Below are positions 52,801 to 60,180 of a stretch of 64,000 bases of DNA, piece by piece (the stretch's first letter is position 1; every line of letters starts with the position of its first letter). The notes under the pieces were generated by a model. That model saw only the letters and a list, made by a program, of their open reading frames with translations. It made no database searches and was not told where the DNA came from. This DNA is from Nocardia alni (lineage in GTDB: Bacteria; Actinomycetota; Actinomycetes; Mycobacteriales; Mycobacteriaceae): the NCBI RefSeq assembly GCF_019038435.1, contig NZ_JAGPOX010000032.1, positions 1 through 64,000 on the forward strand, written 5' to 3'. A program made the translations under genes and the position numbers.

Positions 52801-54077
52801 GTCTGCCCAAGCGTCAGCCCGGCGCCAACGGTCTGCCGCGGCGCGGCGCGGGTGGTCTGCCGCAGCGGGATGCCGGCGGGAATGGTCTTCCGGCACGCGA
52901 TGCTCTGGGCAATGGTCTGCCGCAGCGTGACACGAATGGCGGGTTGCCGCAGCGGGACACGAACGGTGGTTTGCCGCAGCGTGATGCGAGTGGTGGTTTG
53001 CCGCAGCGTGACACGGGTGGTGGTCTGCCGCAGCGTGATGCGAACGGTGGCCTGCCGCAGCGTGACACGGGTGGCGGTTTGCCGCAGCGTGATGCGAACG
53101 GTGGCCTGCCGCAGCGTGACACGAGTGGTGGTCTGCCGCAGCGTGACACGAACGGTGGCCTGCCCCAGCGCGATTCGAATGGCGGTCTTCCACGGCGCGA
53201 TCCGCTGGGCGATGGTCTGCCGCAGCGGGAGTCGGGTAACGGTCTGCCGCGGCGCGATCCGCTGAGTGATGGTTTGCCCCAGCGAGAGCCGTCGAGCGGT
53301 GGTTTGCCGCAGCGGGATCCGCTGGTCGGCGGGCGGTCGAAGCGGGATCCGCTGACCGGTGATCTGCCCTCGGGTAACGGTCTGCCGCAGCGCGATTCGG
53401 GCGGTGGCCTGCCGAAGCGAGAGGTGACCGGAACCGGTCTGCCGCAGCGGGATGCGGGTGGTACAGCCCTGCCGGAGCGTGATCCGGGTCTCGGCGGTCT
53501 GCCGCGCCGGCAGCCGGGCGCCGGATTGCCGCCGCGGCCGCTGCCGACACCGGGGCTGAGCCTGCCGCGCGCGCCGGAGCGGGAGGCCGAATCCGCGGAC
53601 CTGTCCGAGGACTCGGGTGACGGGCGCGAGCGCGGCCGCCACAGCTTCCGGTCCAACCCGCAGAAGACGGCCGCGTTCTTCCAGACTCGTCTGCAGCCCG
53701 CGGAGGAGACCCCCGCCACCATGGCGGACAGCCCGATCTTCGCCGAGATGATGTCGGCTTGGCTGTCCGATCCGAACTCGGACCGGTCTCAGATGGCCGC
53801 CGCCTTCGAATCACCGGGTGATGAGGGCTGGGAGGCCGCCCGGCGGGCCATCGAGACCCCCTCGGAGAAGCGCACCGAATCCGGATTGCCGCAACGCGAT
53901 CCGGGTAACCGGCTGGTGCCCGGTGGCGTTCATGCGAAGGCCGACCGAGCCCCGGCTGGTGGCCGCGGGCGTGACCCCGAATCCATCAGGTCAAGTCTGA
54001 GTCGTCACCAGCAGGGCGTCCGGGATGGCCGCGCAATGAAGGCAATGAACCTAACCGGAGATAAAGGAGACCGATGA
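49836..54077 (+). CDS. cvnA: Conservon sensor kinase CvnA-like with giant GLPQRD repeat tail
   Basis: 1413 residues. Helix 1 at about 25-47, an extracytoplasmic nitrate-sensor-like helical domain (48-300), helix 2 at about 305-330 (YAAIVIVTIMAALMLAVVIA), HAMP-like linker, a dimerisation helix with LVDHQLSLIEAMEYDEKDPR, and an ATPase domain at about 505-620: FAELLDNALRASPPETDV, EVADRGIGMPPAEM, GLFVVGRLAERHGL. From about 735 to 1245 it consists of GLPQRD/GLPxRxP-type repeats rich in Gly, Pro, Arg and Asp; a conserved-looking end follows. The kinase part is typical of conservons; the tail is far longer than usual. ATG 49836. The stop overlaps cvnB by 4 bp. Confidence 0.92.
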   Translation: MRDAARSGNKRWALSNWDLRWKVTAVLAVPLLVSVVLGASRIAAQFSDSSQLNTSVTQVSAIPAVTGLSAASAVVSGEQMVEIGPGQSLVQDADLTQLDGAIQAAQKAAPRLDGVPGGRAAIDGMITGAQAVRAGGKNPTPTVQDALNQEEAIRQSSVRTTEAITATISDPGVDAAKQRLVDSLNTRAVMVSEAAGLAEALRGDPKGGVQDLLIAENTERQMLNILSHRFPDGDPTIAQLTSWVTKRIQLTTGSQVAAGQIPIQDLRQSVLDSLNVYQTVVNKASSDIISRVNVLADNARTGAIRYAAIVIVTIMAALMLAVVIARSMIVPLRRLRLAALRVAEYDLGHEVARLRDGASPEEVPLEPMPVPTDEEVGQLARAVDDIHGQALRLAADQASMRSQVNDMFETLARRSKSLVDHQLSLIEAMEYDEKDPRLLENLFRLDHLAARMRRNGDNLLILAGTRQRRGKSAPVEIADVLRAAISEVEDYERVKLGATPRGAITEPAASDLAHLFAELLDNALRASPPETDVKFTFAQAHDQGLLVEVADRGIGMPPAEMADINRRLETTAEVGPDTARHMGLFVVGRLAERHGLTVRLRATFDTARDPGVTVTVHLPKPIIVPPVGGTMSVPTQANLQSITPAKPRPTADQSGIAASMQTRAVTRTPSGNMMVTVDPGAGGQLAAGADDRTAAVDDGVAGGLIGAAGGAAANGLLDAPSRGDQSGADSGGADRIGGLPRRQPGTSVSGGLPQRQPGTNGPTVRQNVAQRGSDGLPQREPGANGPQAPAAQPGANLPQRPAAAGGLQPQASLAANMLKRQPGAAGQPPRPGGPGGLPQRQRGGGNGLGGNGLPQREPGSGGIPPRDAGSGGLPQRGPGGPGLPERPPTNPNLPLRETGGSGLPERPPTNPGLPLREPGAGGLPQRGAGGLPQRGGAGNGLPPRDPSGGLPQRDSLAGGLPPRDPASNGLPQRDPSGSDADGRDVGGNGLPKRQPGANGLPRRGAGGLPQRDAGGNGLPARDALGNGLPQRDTNGGLPQRDTNGGLPQRDASGGLPQRDTGGGLPQRDANGGLPQRDTGGGLPQRDANGGLPQRDTSGGLPQRDTNGGLPQRDSNGGLPRRDPLGDGLPQRESGNGLPRRDPLSDGLPQREPSSGGLPQRDPLVGGRSKRDPLTGDLPSGNGLPQRDSGGGLPKREVTGTGLPQRDAGGTALPERDPGLGGLPRRQPGAGLPPRPLPTPGLSLPRAPEREAESADLSEDSGDGRERGRHSFRSNPQKTAAFFQTRLQPAEETPATMADSPIFAEMMSAWLSDPNSDRSQMAAAFESPGDEGWEAARRAIETPSEKRTESGLPQRDPGNRLVPGGVHAKADRAPAGGRGRDPESIRSSLSRHQQGVRDGRAMKAMNLTGDKGDR
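52914..53180 (+). repeat. 27-bp tandem repeats in cvnA
   Basis: Ten consecutive copies of a 27-bp unit (first copy 24 bp) encode GGLPQRD followed by TN, AS, TG, AN, TS or SN. DNA identity between units is very high, so this core arose by recent duplication; flanking units from about 52040 to 53520 are older and degenerate. Confidence 0.95.
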
Positions 54078-54487
54078 ACCCCGATCTAGGTGGTACGAAC
54101 CGTCAGCTGGACTGGCTGGTTTCGAACTTCGCCAACGAGGTTCCTGGCGTCGCTCATGCCGTGCTGGTTTCGGCGGACGGCCTGTTGATGGCCGCGAGCG
54201 CTCAGTTGCCCGTAGACCGTGCCGAGCAGTTGTCCGCTGTCACCGCGGGGCTAGCCAGCCTCTCGGTGGGCGTGTCGAACCTGTTCGAGGGCGGCACCGT
54301 CCTGCAGTCGGTAGTCGAGATGGAACACGGCTACCTACTCCTGATGGCCGTCGGCGACGGGTCCTATCTGGCGGTGCTGACGAATACGTCCTGCGATATC
54401 GGCCAGGTCGGATACGAGATGGCGCTGCTGGTCGAGCGAGTGGGCCAGACAGTCCAGGCCACACCTCGCGTCACGATGGGTTCCTGA
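54074..54487 (+). CDS. cvnB: Roadblock/LC7 domain protein, conservon CvnB-like
   Basis: 137 residues. Single Roadblock/LC7 fold: LDWLVSNFANEVPGVAHAVLVSADGLLMAAS, then AEQLSAVTAGLASLSVGVSN and the beta-rich GGTVLQSVVEMEHGYLLLM. In conservons this protein acts as the GTPase-regulating partner of CvnD, like MglB with MglA. The start overlaps cvnA (ATGA) and the stop is 7 bp before cvnC. AAGGAG upstream of the ATG. Confidence 0.94.
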   Translation: MNPDLGGTNRQLDWLVSNFANEVPGVAHAVLVSADGLLMAASAQLPVDRAEQLSAVTAGLASLSVGVSNLFEGGTVLQSVVEMEHGYLLLMAVGDGSYLAVLTNTSCDIGQVGYEMALLVERVGQTVQATPRVTMGS

Positions 54488-54494
54488 TGGTGGG

Positions 54495-54869
54495 ATGGAC
54501 ATAGACAACCAGCGCATGGGGAGCGCCGAGCCCAGCCTCGTACGCCCGTACTCGTTGACCGCCGGTCGGACACGGCCGACGGTCGAGTTGGCGTTGGAGG
54601 CTCTCGTCGCATCGCATCCGGTCGCCCTGGAGCGGCAGTTCGAACTCACCAACATCGAGACGTCCATCGTGGAGTTGTGCAGGGAGTCGCCATCTGTCGC
54701 CGAACTGGCCGCCCGGCTGGGTATTCCGATCGGGGTGGCAAGAGTCCTCGTCGCCGACCTCATCGAGGCCGGACACGTACGAGTCTCGGCGACATTGAAA
54801 GACGATTCGAGCGACGATGAACGTCGCGAGCTGATCGAAAGGGTTCTCAGTGGACTCCGGCGTATATGA
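54495..54869 (+). CDS. cvnC: DUF742 protein, conservon CvnC-like
   Basis: 124 residues, a winged-helix-like DUF742 domain: SLVRPYSLTAGRTRPTVELA, then LERQFELTNIETSIVELCRE, a recognition-helix-like SPSVAELAARLGIPIGVARV and LVADLIEAGHVRVSA. The third conservon component; DNA binding has been suggested from the fold but not shown. The 3' end overlaps cvnD by 20 bp, so the two are tightly coupled. Confidence 0.93.
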   Translation: MDIDNQRMGSAEPSLVRPYSLTAGRTRPTVELALEALVASHPVALERQFELTNIETSIVELCRESPSVAELAARLGIPIGVARVLVADLIEAGHVRVSATLKDDSSDDERRELIERVLSGLRRI

Positions 54870-55449
54870 TTCGACGGCCGTCGATACGCGCACGAGTAAG
54901 CCGACTTCGGCGAAAATCGTGGTCGCCGGCGGTTTCGGTGTGGGTAAAACAACCCTTGTCGGTGCCGTATCGGAGATTGTTCCGCTACGCACCGAGGCCT
55001 TGGTGACCAACGCCAGTGTTGGCGTCGACAGCCTGGCCGCCGTGCCGACGAAGGCCACCACCACGGTGGCCATGGACTTCGGCAGGATCAGCCTCGCCGA
55101 TGACCTGGTGCTCTACCTGTTCGGCACACCTGGGCAGTACCGCTTCTGGTTCATGTGGGACGACCTGATCCGCGGCGCCATCGGCGCCGTGGTGCTGGTC
55201 GACACCCGTCGGCTGGAGGACAGCTTCGCGGCGGTCGATTATTTCGAAGCGCGCAGCCTACCTTTCCTGGTGGCCATCAACGAGTTCGACGATGCGCCCC
55301 GGTATCCGACCGAGGACATCCGCCAGGCGCTGGCGGTCCCCGCGGATGTGCCGATCATGTCGATCGATGCGCGCCGGCGTGAGCCGGTGAAGCAGGCGCT
55401 GGTCTCGGTCACCGAGTACGCGCTGCGCAAGGTCGTCCAGGGCTACTGA
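54850..55449 (+). CDS. cvnD: Small GTP-binding protein, conservon CvnD-like
   Basis: 199 residues. Ras-like GTPase: G1 VAGGFGVGKTTLVGAVS, G3 LYLFGTPGQYRFWF in which the usual DTPGQ Asp is replaced by Gly-Thr order as in this family, and G4 LVAINEFDDA for guanine recognition. SIDARRREPVKQAL is the G5 region. Conservon GTPases are thought to be recruited to the kinase CvnA and regulate differentiation or secondary metabolism in Streptomyces. GTG 54850 lies within the end of cvnC. Last gene of the operon, followed by a large dyad. Confidence 0.94.
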   Translation: MDSGVYDSTAVDTRTSKPTSAKIVVAGGFGVGKTTLVGAVSEIVPLRTEALVTNASVGVDSLAAVPTKATTTVAMDFGRISLADDLVLYLFGTPGQYRFWFMWDDLIRGAIGAVVLVDTRRLEDSFAAVDYFEARSLPFLVAINEFDDAPRYPTEDIRQALAVPADVPIMSIDARRREPVKQALVSVTEYALRKVVQGY

Positions 55450-55511
55450 GCGGTCCGGTATTCCGAAGGGCATTACATACCGCGGCGTGTTCCGGCGCTA
55501 CGGCACAGGTA

Positions 55512-55590
55512 CTCGCCCTGCAGGGATACGCACCCGCTTCAGCGCGCTGGAACCGGTGCGTATCCCTGCCGAGGGCGAGGCACCCTCGCC
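55512..55590. promoter_or_regulatory. Large dyad with alternative hairpins between cvnD and accD3
   Basis: CTCGCCCT-GCAGGGATACGCACC (55512-55534) pairs with GGTGCGTATCCCTGC-CG-AGGGCGAG (55555-55579), a 23-bp stem with a 2-nt bulge and a further palindromic loop. The right arm can instead pair with CCTCGCC at 55584-55590 (GGCGAGG-CAC-CCTCGCC). The two structures exclude each other. It may be a terminator for the conservon or an attenuator ahead of accD3, which begins 43 bp later. Confidence 0.7.
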
Positions 55591-55632
55591 GCTTCGGGCT
55601 GCTCGGAATAGGGCGACGGCTAGTCTCGTGCT

Positions 55633-57129
55633 GTGAAGATCTCGGCGCGGGAGTTGCTGGACGAACTGCTCGACCCCGGCTCGTTCGTGAGCTGGGATCG
55701 AGCACCTGCCGAGATACCCGCCACGGCGCGGTATCGCGCGGAGTTGCGCGCGGCGGCCGTGCGGGCCGGGACCGACGAGTCCGTCCTGACCGGTGAGGGA
55801 CGTCTGCGCGGCCGCCGCATAGCCGTGATCGCCTGCGAATTCGGCTTTCTCGCCGGATCGATCGGGGTGGCCGCGGCCGAGCGGATCGTGTCCGCGGTCG
55901 AGCGCGCCACCGAGTTGGGGCTGCCGCTGGTGGCCTCACCGACCTCCGGCGGCACCCGAATGCAGGAGGGCACGGTCGCGTTCGTGCAGATGGTCAAGGT
56001 CGCCGGGGCCGTGGCGGCGCATAAATCGGCCGGGCATCCGTACCTGGTGTATCTGCGCGATCCGACGATGGGCGGGGTATTCGCGTCCTGGGGTTCGCTG
56101 GGGCATATGACATTCGCGGAGCCGGGCGCGTTGATCGGCTTCCTCGGTCCCCGGGTCTATCGGGCGCTGTACGGCCGGGACTTTCCGGAGGGGGTGCAGA
56201 CCGCGGAGAACCTGTATCGCAGCGGCGTGATCGATGGCGTCGTCCCGGTGCGGGTGTTCCGCCGGATCGTGCATCGGGTGCTGAATGTGGTGATCGGCGA
56301 CCCGGTGCACAGCCCCGTGGTCGACGTGCCCGGTCCGGATGCCGCAGCGGTCCCGGATGATCGTCGCGCCGTGTGGGATTCGGTGCTGATCTCCCGCCGC
56401 CCGGACCGGCCGGGCATCCGTGAGCTGCTGCGTCGCGCGACCGACCGGGTTCCGCTCAGCGGCACCGGACAGGGTGAAGCCGATCGGACAGTGGTGCATG
56501 CCCTGGCCCGCCTGCGGGGTCGGGAGTGCGTGATATTCGGCCACGATCGCGCCGGTCAGACCGGCGAGAACACCATGGGTCCGGCCGCGCTGCGCGAGGC
56601 CCGGCGCAGTATGCAGCTGGCGGCCGAGCTGCGATTGCCACTGGTCCTGGTGATCGATACCGCCGGTGCGGCCCTGTCACGCGAGGCCGAGGAGCGCGGT
56701 CTGGCCCCCGAGATCGCCCGCTGTCTGGCCGATCTGGTGACACTCGACACCCCGACCGTTTCGGTGCTGCTGGGACAGGGCAGCGGCGGCGGCGCGCTGG
56801 CCCTGCTTCCGGCCGACCGGGTCCTGGCCGCCGCTCACGCCTGGCTGGCGCCGCTGCCCCCGGAGGGCGCCAGCGCCATCGTCTTCCGTGATACCGGGCA
56901 CGCACCGGAACTGGCTGCGGCACAGCGCATCCGCGCGGCCGAACTGCTGGCCGACGGCGTGGTCGATCGCATCGTGCCCGAATTTCCCGACGCCGCGGAC
57001 GAGCCGACCGCGTTCGCCCGGCGCATGGTCGACGCGATCGCGGGTGAGCTGGCCGAGTTGCGGAGCAGGCCGAGTGAGCAGCTGCGTGCCGTCCGGCGGC
57101 TGCGGTACCGTCGGTTGGGTTTACCGTGA
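55633..57129 (+). CDS. accD3: Acyl-CoA carboxylase carboxyltransferase, AccD3-like
   Basis: 498 residues, a fused carboxyltransferase beta-alpha protein. The N-terminal half has ELLDELLDPGSFVSWDRAP, GRRIAVIACEFGFLAGSIGVAAAERIV and LGLPLVASPTSGGTRMQEGT; the C-terminal half has ECVIFGHDRAGQTGENTMGP, LPLVLVIDTAGAALSREAEE and LGQGSGGGALALLPADRVLA, the paired crotonase folds with oxyanion holes. It transfers CO2 from carboxybiotin to acyl-CoA; the partner biotin subunit is not in the window. The equivalent in M. tuberculosis is Rv0904c. GTG 55633. It starts 43 bp after a large dyad. Confidence 0.9.
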   Translation: MKISARELLDELLDPGSFVSWDRAPAEIPATARYRAELRAAAVRAGTDESVLTGEGRLRGRRIAVIACEFGFLAGSIGVAAAERIVSAVERATELGLPLVASPTSGGTRMQEGTVAFVQMVKVAGAVAAHKSAGHPYLVYLRDPTMGGVFASWGSLGHMTFAEPGALIGFLGPRVYRALYGRDFPEGVQTAENLYRSGVIDGVVPVRVFRRIVHRVLNVVIGDPVHSPVVDVPGPDAAAVPDDRRAVWDSVLISRRPDRPGIRELLRRATDRVPLSGTGQGEADRTVVHALARLRGRECVIFGHDRAGQTGENTMGPAALREARRSMQLAAELRLPLVLVIDTAGAALSREAEERGLAPEIARCLADLVTLDTPTVSVLLGQGSGGGALALLPADRVLAAAHAWLAPLPPEGASAIVFRDTGHAPELAAAQRIRAAELLADGVVDRIVPEFPDAADEPTAFARRMVDAIAGELAELRSRPSEQLRAVRRLRYRRLGLP

Positions 57130-57195
57130 GATTGCCATATCAACACGCGAGGAGCGTTCGTTGACGGTTCGGCGAACCGCTTCTACCGTCGCATT

Positions 57196-58053
57196 GTGAC
57201 CTATCGCAGCGAGACCAGCGCAGTGCCGTCGATAGTGTTGATCGACGGGAAGGTGATACCCAAGCTCGGCTTCGGTGTGTTCCAGGTTCCCGAGTCCGCG
57301 ACGGAGGCCGCGGTGATGTCGGCGCTCGAGGTGGGATACCGCAGCATCGACACCGCGGCGGCCTACTCCAACGAGACCGAGGTCGGTACGGCCGTGCGCA
57401 AATCCGGCCTGCCCCGCGACGAGGTCTACCTCACCACCAAGCTGTGGAACGCCGATCAGGGCTACGACTCGACGCTGCGCGCCTTCGACGCCAGCATGGA
57501 GCGGCTCGGCCTCGACTATCTGGATCTCTATCTTATTCACTGGCCGGTAGCTGCGGCGGATCGCTACCTCGACACGTTCCGGGCGTTTCAGGCGCTGAAG
57601 TCACAGGGTCGGGTTGGCTCGATCGGTGTGTCGAACTTCAAGGTCGAACATCTGGAGCGGGTCATCGGCGAGACCGGCGAGACCCCGGTGCTGAACCAGA
57701 TCGAGCTGCACCCCAACCTCGTGCAGGCGCAACTGCGCGCCTTCCATGCCGAACACGGCATCGCGACCGAAGCGTGGAGCCCGCTGGGTCAGGGGACCGT
57801 CCTGAAAGATCCGGTGATCGCCCGGATCGCGCAGGAGGCCGAGCGCACCCCCGCCCAGGTGGTCATCCGCTGGCACATTCAGCTGGGCAACATCGTCATC
57901 CCCAAATCGGTGACGCCCTCGCGCATTCAGGAGAACTTCGACGTGTTCTCCTTCGAGCTGACTCCCGACCAGATGCGAGAGATCACGGCCCTGGACAGCG
58001 GAACCCGCACGGGCCCCCACCCGGACACCTTCACCGTCGGCTTGGATGTGTAA
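57196..58053 (+). CDS. Aldo/keto reductase
   Basis: 285 residues, a complete (beta/alpha)8 AKR. NADPH-dependent reduction of aldehydes or ketones. Landmarks are IPKLGFGVFQVPES, GYRSIDTAAAYSNETEVGTA (Asp and Tyr of the catalytic tetrad), VYLTTKLWNADQGYD (Lys), LDLYLIHWPVA (His), SIGVSNFKVEHLERV, NQIELHPNLVQ and the cofactor-binding VIPKSVTPSRIQENFDVFSF. GTG 57196. The substrate is not predictable; mycobacterial homologues reduce methylglyoxal-like dicarbonyls. A dispersed repeat starts 29 bp after the stop. Confidence 0.95.
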   Translation: MTYRSETSAVPSIVLIDGKVIPKLGFGVFQVPESATEAAVMSALEVGYRSIDTAAAYSNETEVGTAVRKSGLPRDEVYLTTKLWNADQGYDSTLRAFDASMERLGLDYLDLYLIHWPVAAADRYLDTFRAFQALKSQGRVGSIGVSNFKVEHLERVIGETGETPVLNQIELHPNLVQAQLRAFHAEHGIATEAWSPLGQGTVLKDPVIARIAQEAERTPAQVVIRWHIQLGNIVIPKSVTPSRIQENFDVFSFELTPDQMREITALDSGTRTGPHPDTFTVGLDV

Positions 58054-58082
58054 GACACAGGACGCCAGCCCAAGCCGCAGGA

Positions 58083-58191
58083 CGGCAAGCTGCCGGGTAC
58101 GCCCAAAATCGGTTCGGCTGTCAACCGCCGCCGCGCGTGCACAACAGTCAACGGCTCTCAGTCGTGCGCTGAAGTCGCGGAGAGGCGGAAC
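58083..58191. repeat. Dispersed intergenic repeat, copy 2
   Basis: Second copy of the 108-bp block at 38303-38410. Its right 44 bp form the last codons and the stop of the flavoprotein gene on the minus strand (RLQRTTESR), while copy 1 carries the corresponding frame (QRTAESR) without an upstream gene. The left end again starts with the CGGCA-AGC-TGCCG hairpin. Confidence 0.8.
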
Positions 58192-59332
58192 GGAGGTGGG
58201 CGAGGAGTTCGACGGCCGCCGCGCGGCCGGCGCGGTTGGCGCCGATGGTGCTGGCCGAGGGGCCGTAACCGAGCAGGTGGATGCGCGGATCGGCGGCGAC
58301 CTGGGTGGCCAGGCGGCCGGTCATGGTGATGCCGCCGCCGGGGCCGCGCAGTCGTAGTGGGGCCAGATGATCCAGCGCGCTGCGGAATCCGGTGGCCCAC
58401 AGGATGACGTCGGCGGGCTGGAACGTACCGTCCTGCCAGCGCACGCCGCCGGGTTCGATGCGGGCGAAGATCGGATGCCAGTTCAGTACGCCGCGGGCGC
58501 GGGCGGCGCGGATGCGGGCGTCGACGGGCAGCCCTGTCACCGACACCACCGAGCGCGGCGGGAGGCCGCGGCGCACCCGGTCTTCGACCATCGCGACGGC
58601 CCGGCGGCCGATCTCGGGGGTGAAATCATCCTCGCGCCAGCGGGGTTCGGTGCGTGCTGTCCAGGTGGTCGTGGTCACCCGGGAGATCTCGTCGAGCAGT
58701 TGTACCGCCGAGATTCCGGCGCCGACCACCACGACGTGTTTACCGGCGAATTCGTCAGGGGTGCGGTAGTCGTGCGCGTGCAGCTGTCGCCCGGCGAAGG
58801 TCTCGGCGCCGGGATAGTAAGGGATGAAAGGCTTTTCCCAGGTGCCGGTCGCGTTGATCAGGCCGCGCACCCGCAGGGGCGGTTCGAAGGTGGTGGGAGG
58901 CGTTGGCGTGCCGGTGGATTCGGCCGCGACCGTCTCGGCGTGCAGCAGTCCGTCGACTGCCTGCGCCGGGCAGGTGGCGGGCGTGGATCTGTCGCAGACC
59001 ACCCGCACCGACACCGGACGCCGTACCCGCAGGTCGAAGCGCTTCTCGTACTGTGCGAAATACTCCGGTACGGCGGTGGCGGCCTGCGCCTGCTCCGAAC
59101 CGGGGGCCAGAACCTCGGCGAACGACATACCGGGCAGGTCGTGCACTCGATTAACGGTGGTCAGCGTCAGCGACGGCCAGCGGAACTGCCAGGCCCCGCC
59201 CGGTCCGGGCGCGTGGTCGACGATCAGGAAGTCCTGTTCCGCCCGCAGGCCGAGGCGCTGCAGATGGTATCCGGCCGATAGTCCGGCCTGGCCGGCGCCG
59301 ATCACCAGGATCTCGACATCGGGTGCGTCCAC
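58148..59332 (-). CDS. FAD/NAD(P)-binding monooxygenase-like flavoprotein
   Basis: 394 residues. N-terminal FAD site ILVIGAGQAGLSAGYHLQRL (Rossmann GxGxxG), then PGGAWQFRWPSLTLTTVNRV, INATGTWEKPFIPYYPG and a second Rossmann site KHVVVVGAGISAVQLLDEIS for NADPH, then FQPADVILWATGFRSALDHL near the C-terminus, the pattern of class B flavin monooxygenases. Substrate unknown. GTG 59332 is used; an open frame extends 41 codons upstream over the echA6 promoter region. The stop and final residues lie in the dispersed repeat, so the natural C-terminus may have been replaced. Confidence 0.87.
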   Translation of the reverse strand: MDAPDVEILVIGAGQAGLSAGYHLQRLGLRAEQDFLIVDHAPGPGGAWQFRWPSLTLTTVNRVHDLPGMSFAEVLAPGSEQAQAATAVPEYFAQYEKRFDLRVRRPVSVRVVCDRSTPATCPAQAVDGLLHAETVAAESTGTPTPPTTFEPPLRVRGLINATGTWEKPFIPYYPGAETFAGRQLHAHDYRTPDEFAGKHVVVVGAGISAVQLLDEISRVTTTTWTARTEPRWREDDFTPEIGRRAVAMVEDRVRRGLPPRSVVSVTGLPVDARIRAARARGVLNWHPIFARIEPGGVRWQDGTFQPADVILWATGFRSALDHLAPLRLRGPGGGITMTGRLATQVAADPRIHLLGYGPSASTIGANRAGRAAAVELLAHLRSASPRLQRTTESR

Positions 59333-59394
59333 GACCGCCAACGGTACGCGGGGTGCGTCGAGTGCGGCCGGGCAACCTGTCGCCGCATACAGTG

Positions 59395-59418
59395 ATGATA
59401 TTGACGATGATATTGACG
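59395..59418 (+). repeat. Exact 12-bp duplication carrying the echA6 start
   Basis: ATGATATTGACG occurs twice head to tail, so the reading frame offers two start codons with the same following residues (MILT-MILT). A GTG lies three bases further upstream. Use of either would change the protein by four residues only. Confidence 0.9.
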
Positions 59419-60180
59419 ACCGAACCACTACCGCAGAAATTCGGGGAGGCCCCATTGCTAGCAGTGAGCCGCGACGGTGACGTGGTCACCATAGAGTTAC
59501 AGCGTCCGGAGCGTCGCAACGCCCTCAATGAAGAATTGGTGGGCCAGCTGCGCGAGGCCGTCGTCGGCGCGGCGTCCGATGCCCGCGTGATCGTGTTGAC
59601 CGGCCAGGGGGCCGTCTTCAGCGCGGGCGCGGACTTGGACGGGGTGTATTCGCAGACATTTCTGGACGCGCTGATGGATCTGCTCGCGACCATCGAGACC
59701 GTGCCGGTGCCGGTGATCGCCGCGATCAACGGTGGGGCGTTCGGTGCGGGCGTGCAGCTGTCGCTGGCCTCGGACCTGCGGGTCATGAGCCCGGAGTCCT
59801 ACCTCGCCATCCCGGCCGCGAAGCTCGGCATCTCCGTGGACCGGTGGACCGTGCGCCGGCTGGCGGCGCTCATCGGCGGTGGCCCCGCGCGGACCATCCT
59901 GCTGGGTGCGGAGACCGTATCCGCCGCCGACGCTTATTCTTTCGGCTTCGCCAACCGCATCGGCACGCTGGCCGACGCGCAGGCGTGGGCCGAGTCGATC
60001 GCGAAGCTCGCACCGCTGTCGCTGCGCCACCTCAAGCTCGTGCTCAACGACGACGGTACCCGCGGTGCGGAAACCCCCGAGCAGCGCAAGGCGCTCGAGG
60101 CGGCTTGGAACAGCGCGGACGCGGCCGAGGCCCGGGTGGCCCGGCAGGAGAAGCGTCCGGCCAACTTCGAGGGGCGGTAA
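59407..60180 (+). CDS. echA6: Enoyl-CoA hydratase/isomerase family protein EchA6-like
   Basis: 257 residues, crotonase fold. TIELQRPERRNALNEELVGQ opens the domain; oxyanion-hole regions are GAVFSAGADLDG and AINGGAFGAGVQLSLASDL. Where active hydratases have a Glu in PE-x-x-LG, this protein has IPAAKLGIS, so the catalytic acid is absent, as remembered for mycobacterial EchA6, which shuttles acyl-CoA to the mycolic-acid machinery rather than hydrating it. The C-terminus has FANRIGTLADAQAWAESIAK and VARQEKRPANFEGR, matching that family. Its stop overlaps the next start (TAATG). Follows accD3 by gene order Rv0904-Rv0906. Confidence 0.9.
   Translation: MILTTEPLPQKFGEAPLLAVSRDGDVVTIELQRPERRNALNEELVGQLREAVVGAASDARVIVLTGQGAVFSAGADLDGVYSQTFLDALMDLLATIETVPVPVIAAINGGAFGAGVQLSLASDLRVMSPESYLAIPAAKLGISVDRWTVRRLAALIGGGPARTILLGAETVSAADAYSFGFANRIGTLADAQAWAESIAKLAPLSLRHLKLVLNDDGTRGAETPEQRKALEAAWNSADAAEARVARQEKRPANFEGR

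Noticed and set aside
52914..53180. Regular 27-bp repeats as a possible CRISPR array
   Set aside because: There are no unique spacers; the units are contiguous, in frame and coding.
51795..53642. 615-codon open frame antisense to cvnA
   Set aside because: It is the mirror of the GLPQRD repeats and of strong G/C third-position bias; no start signal and no protein-like features.
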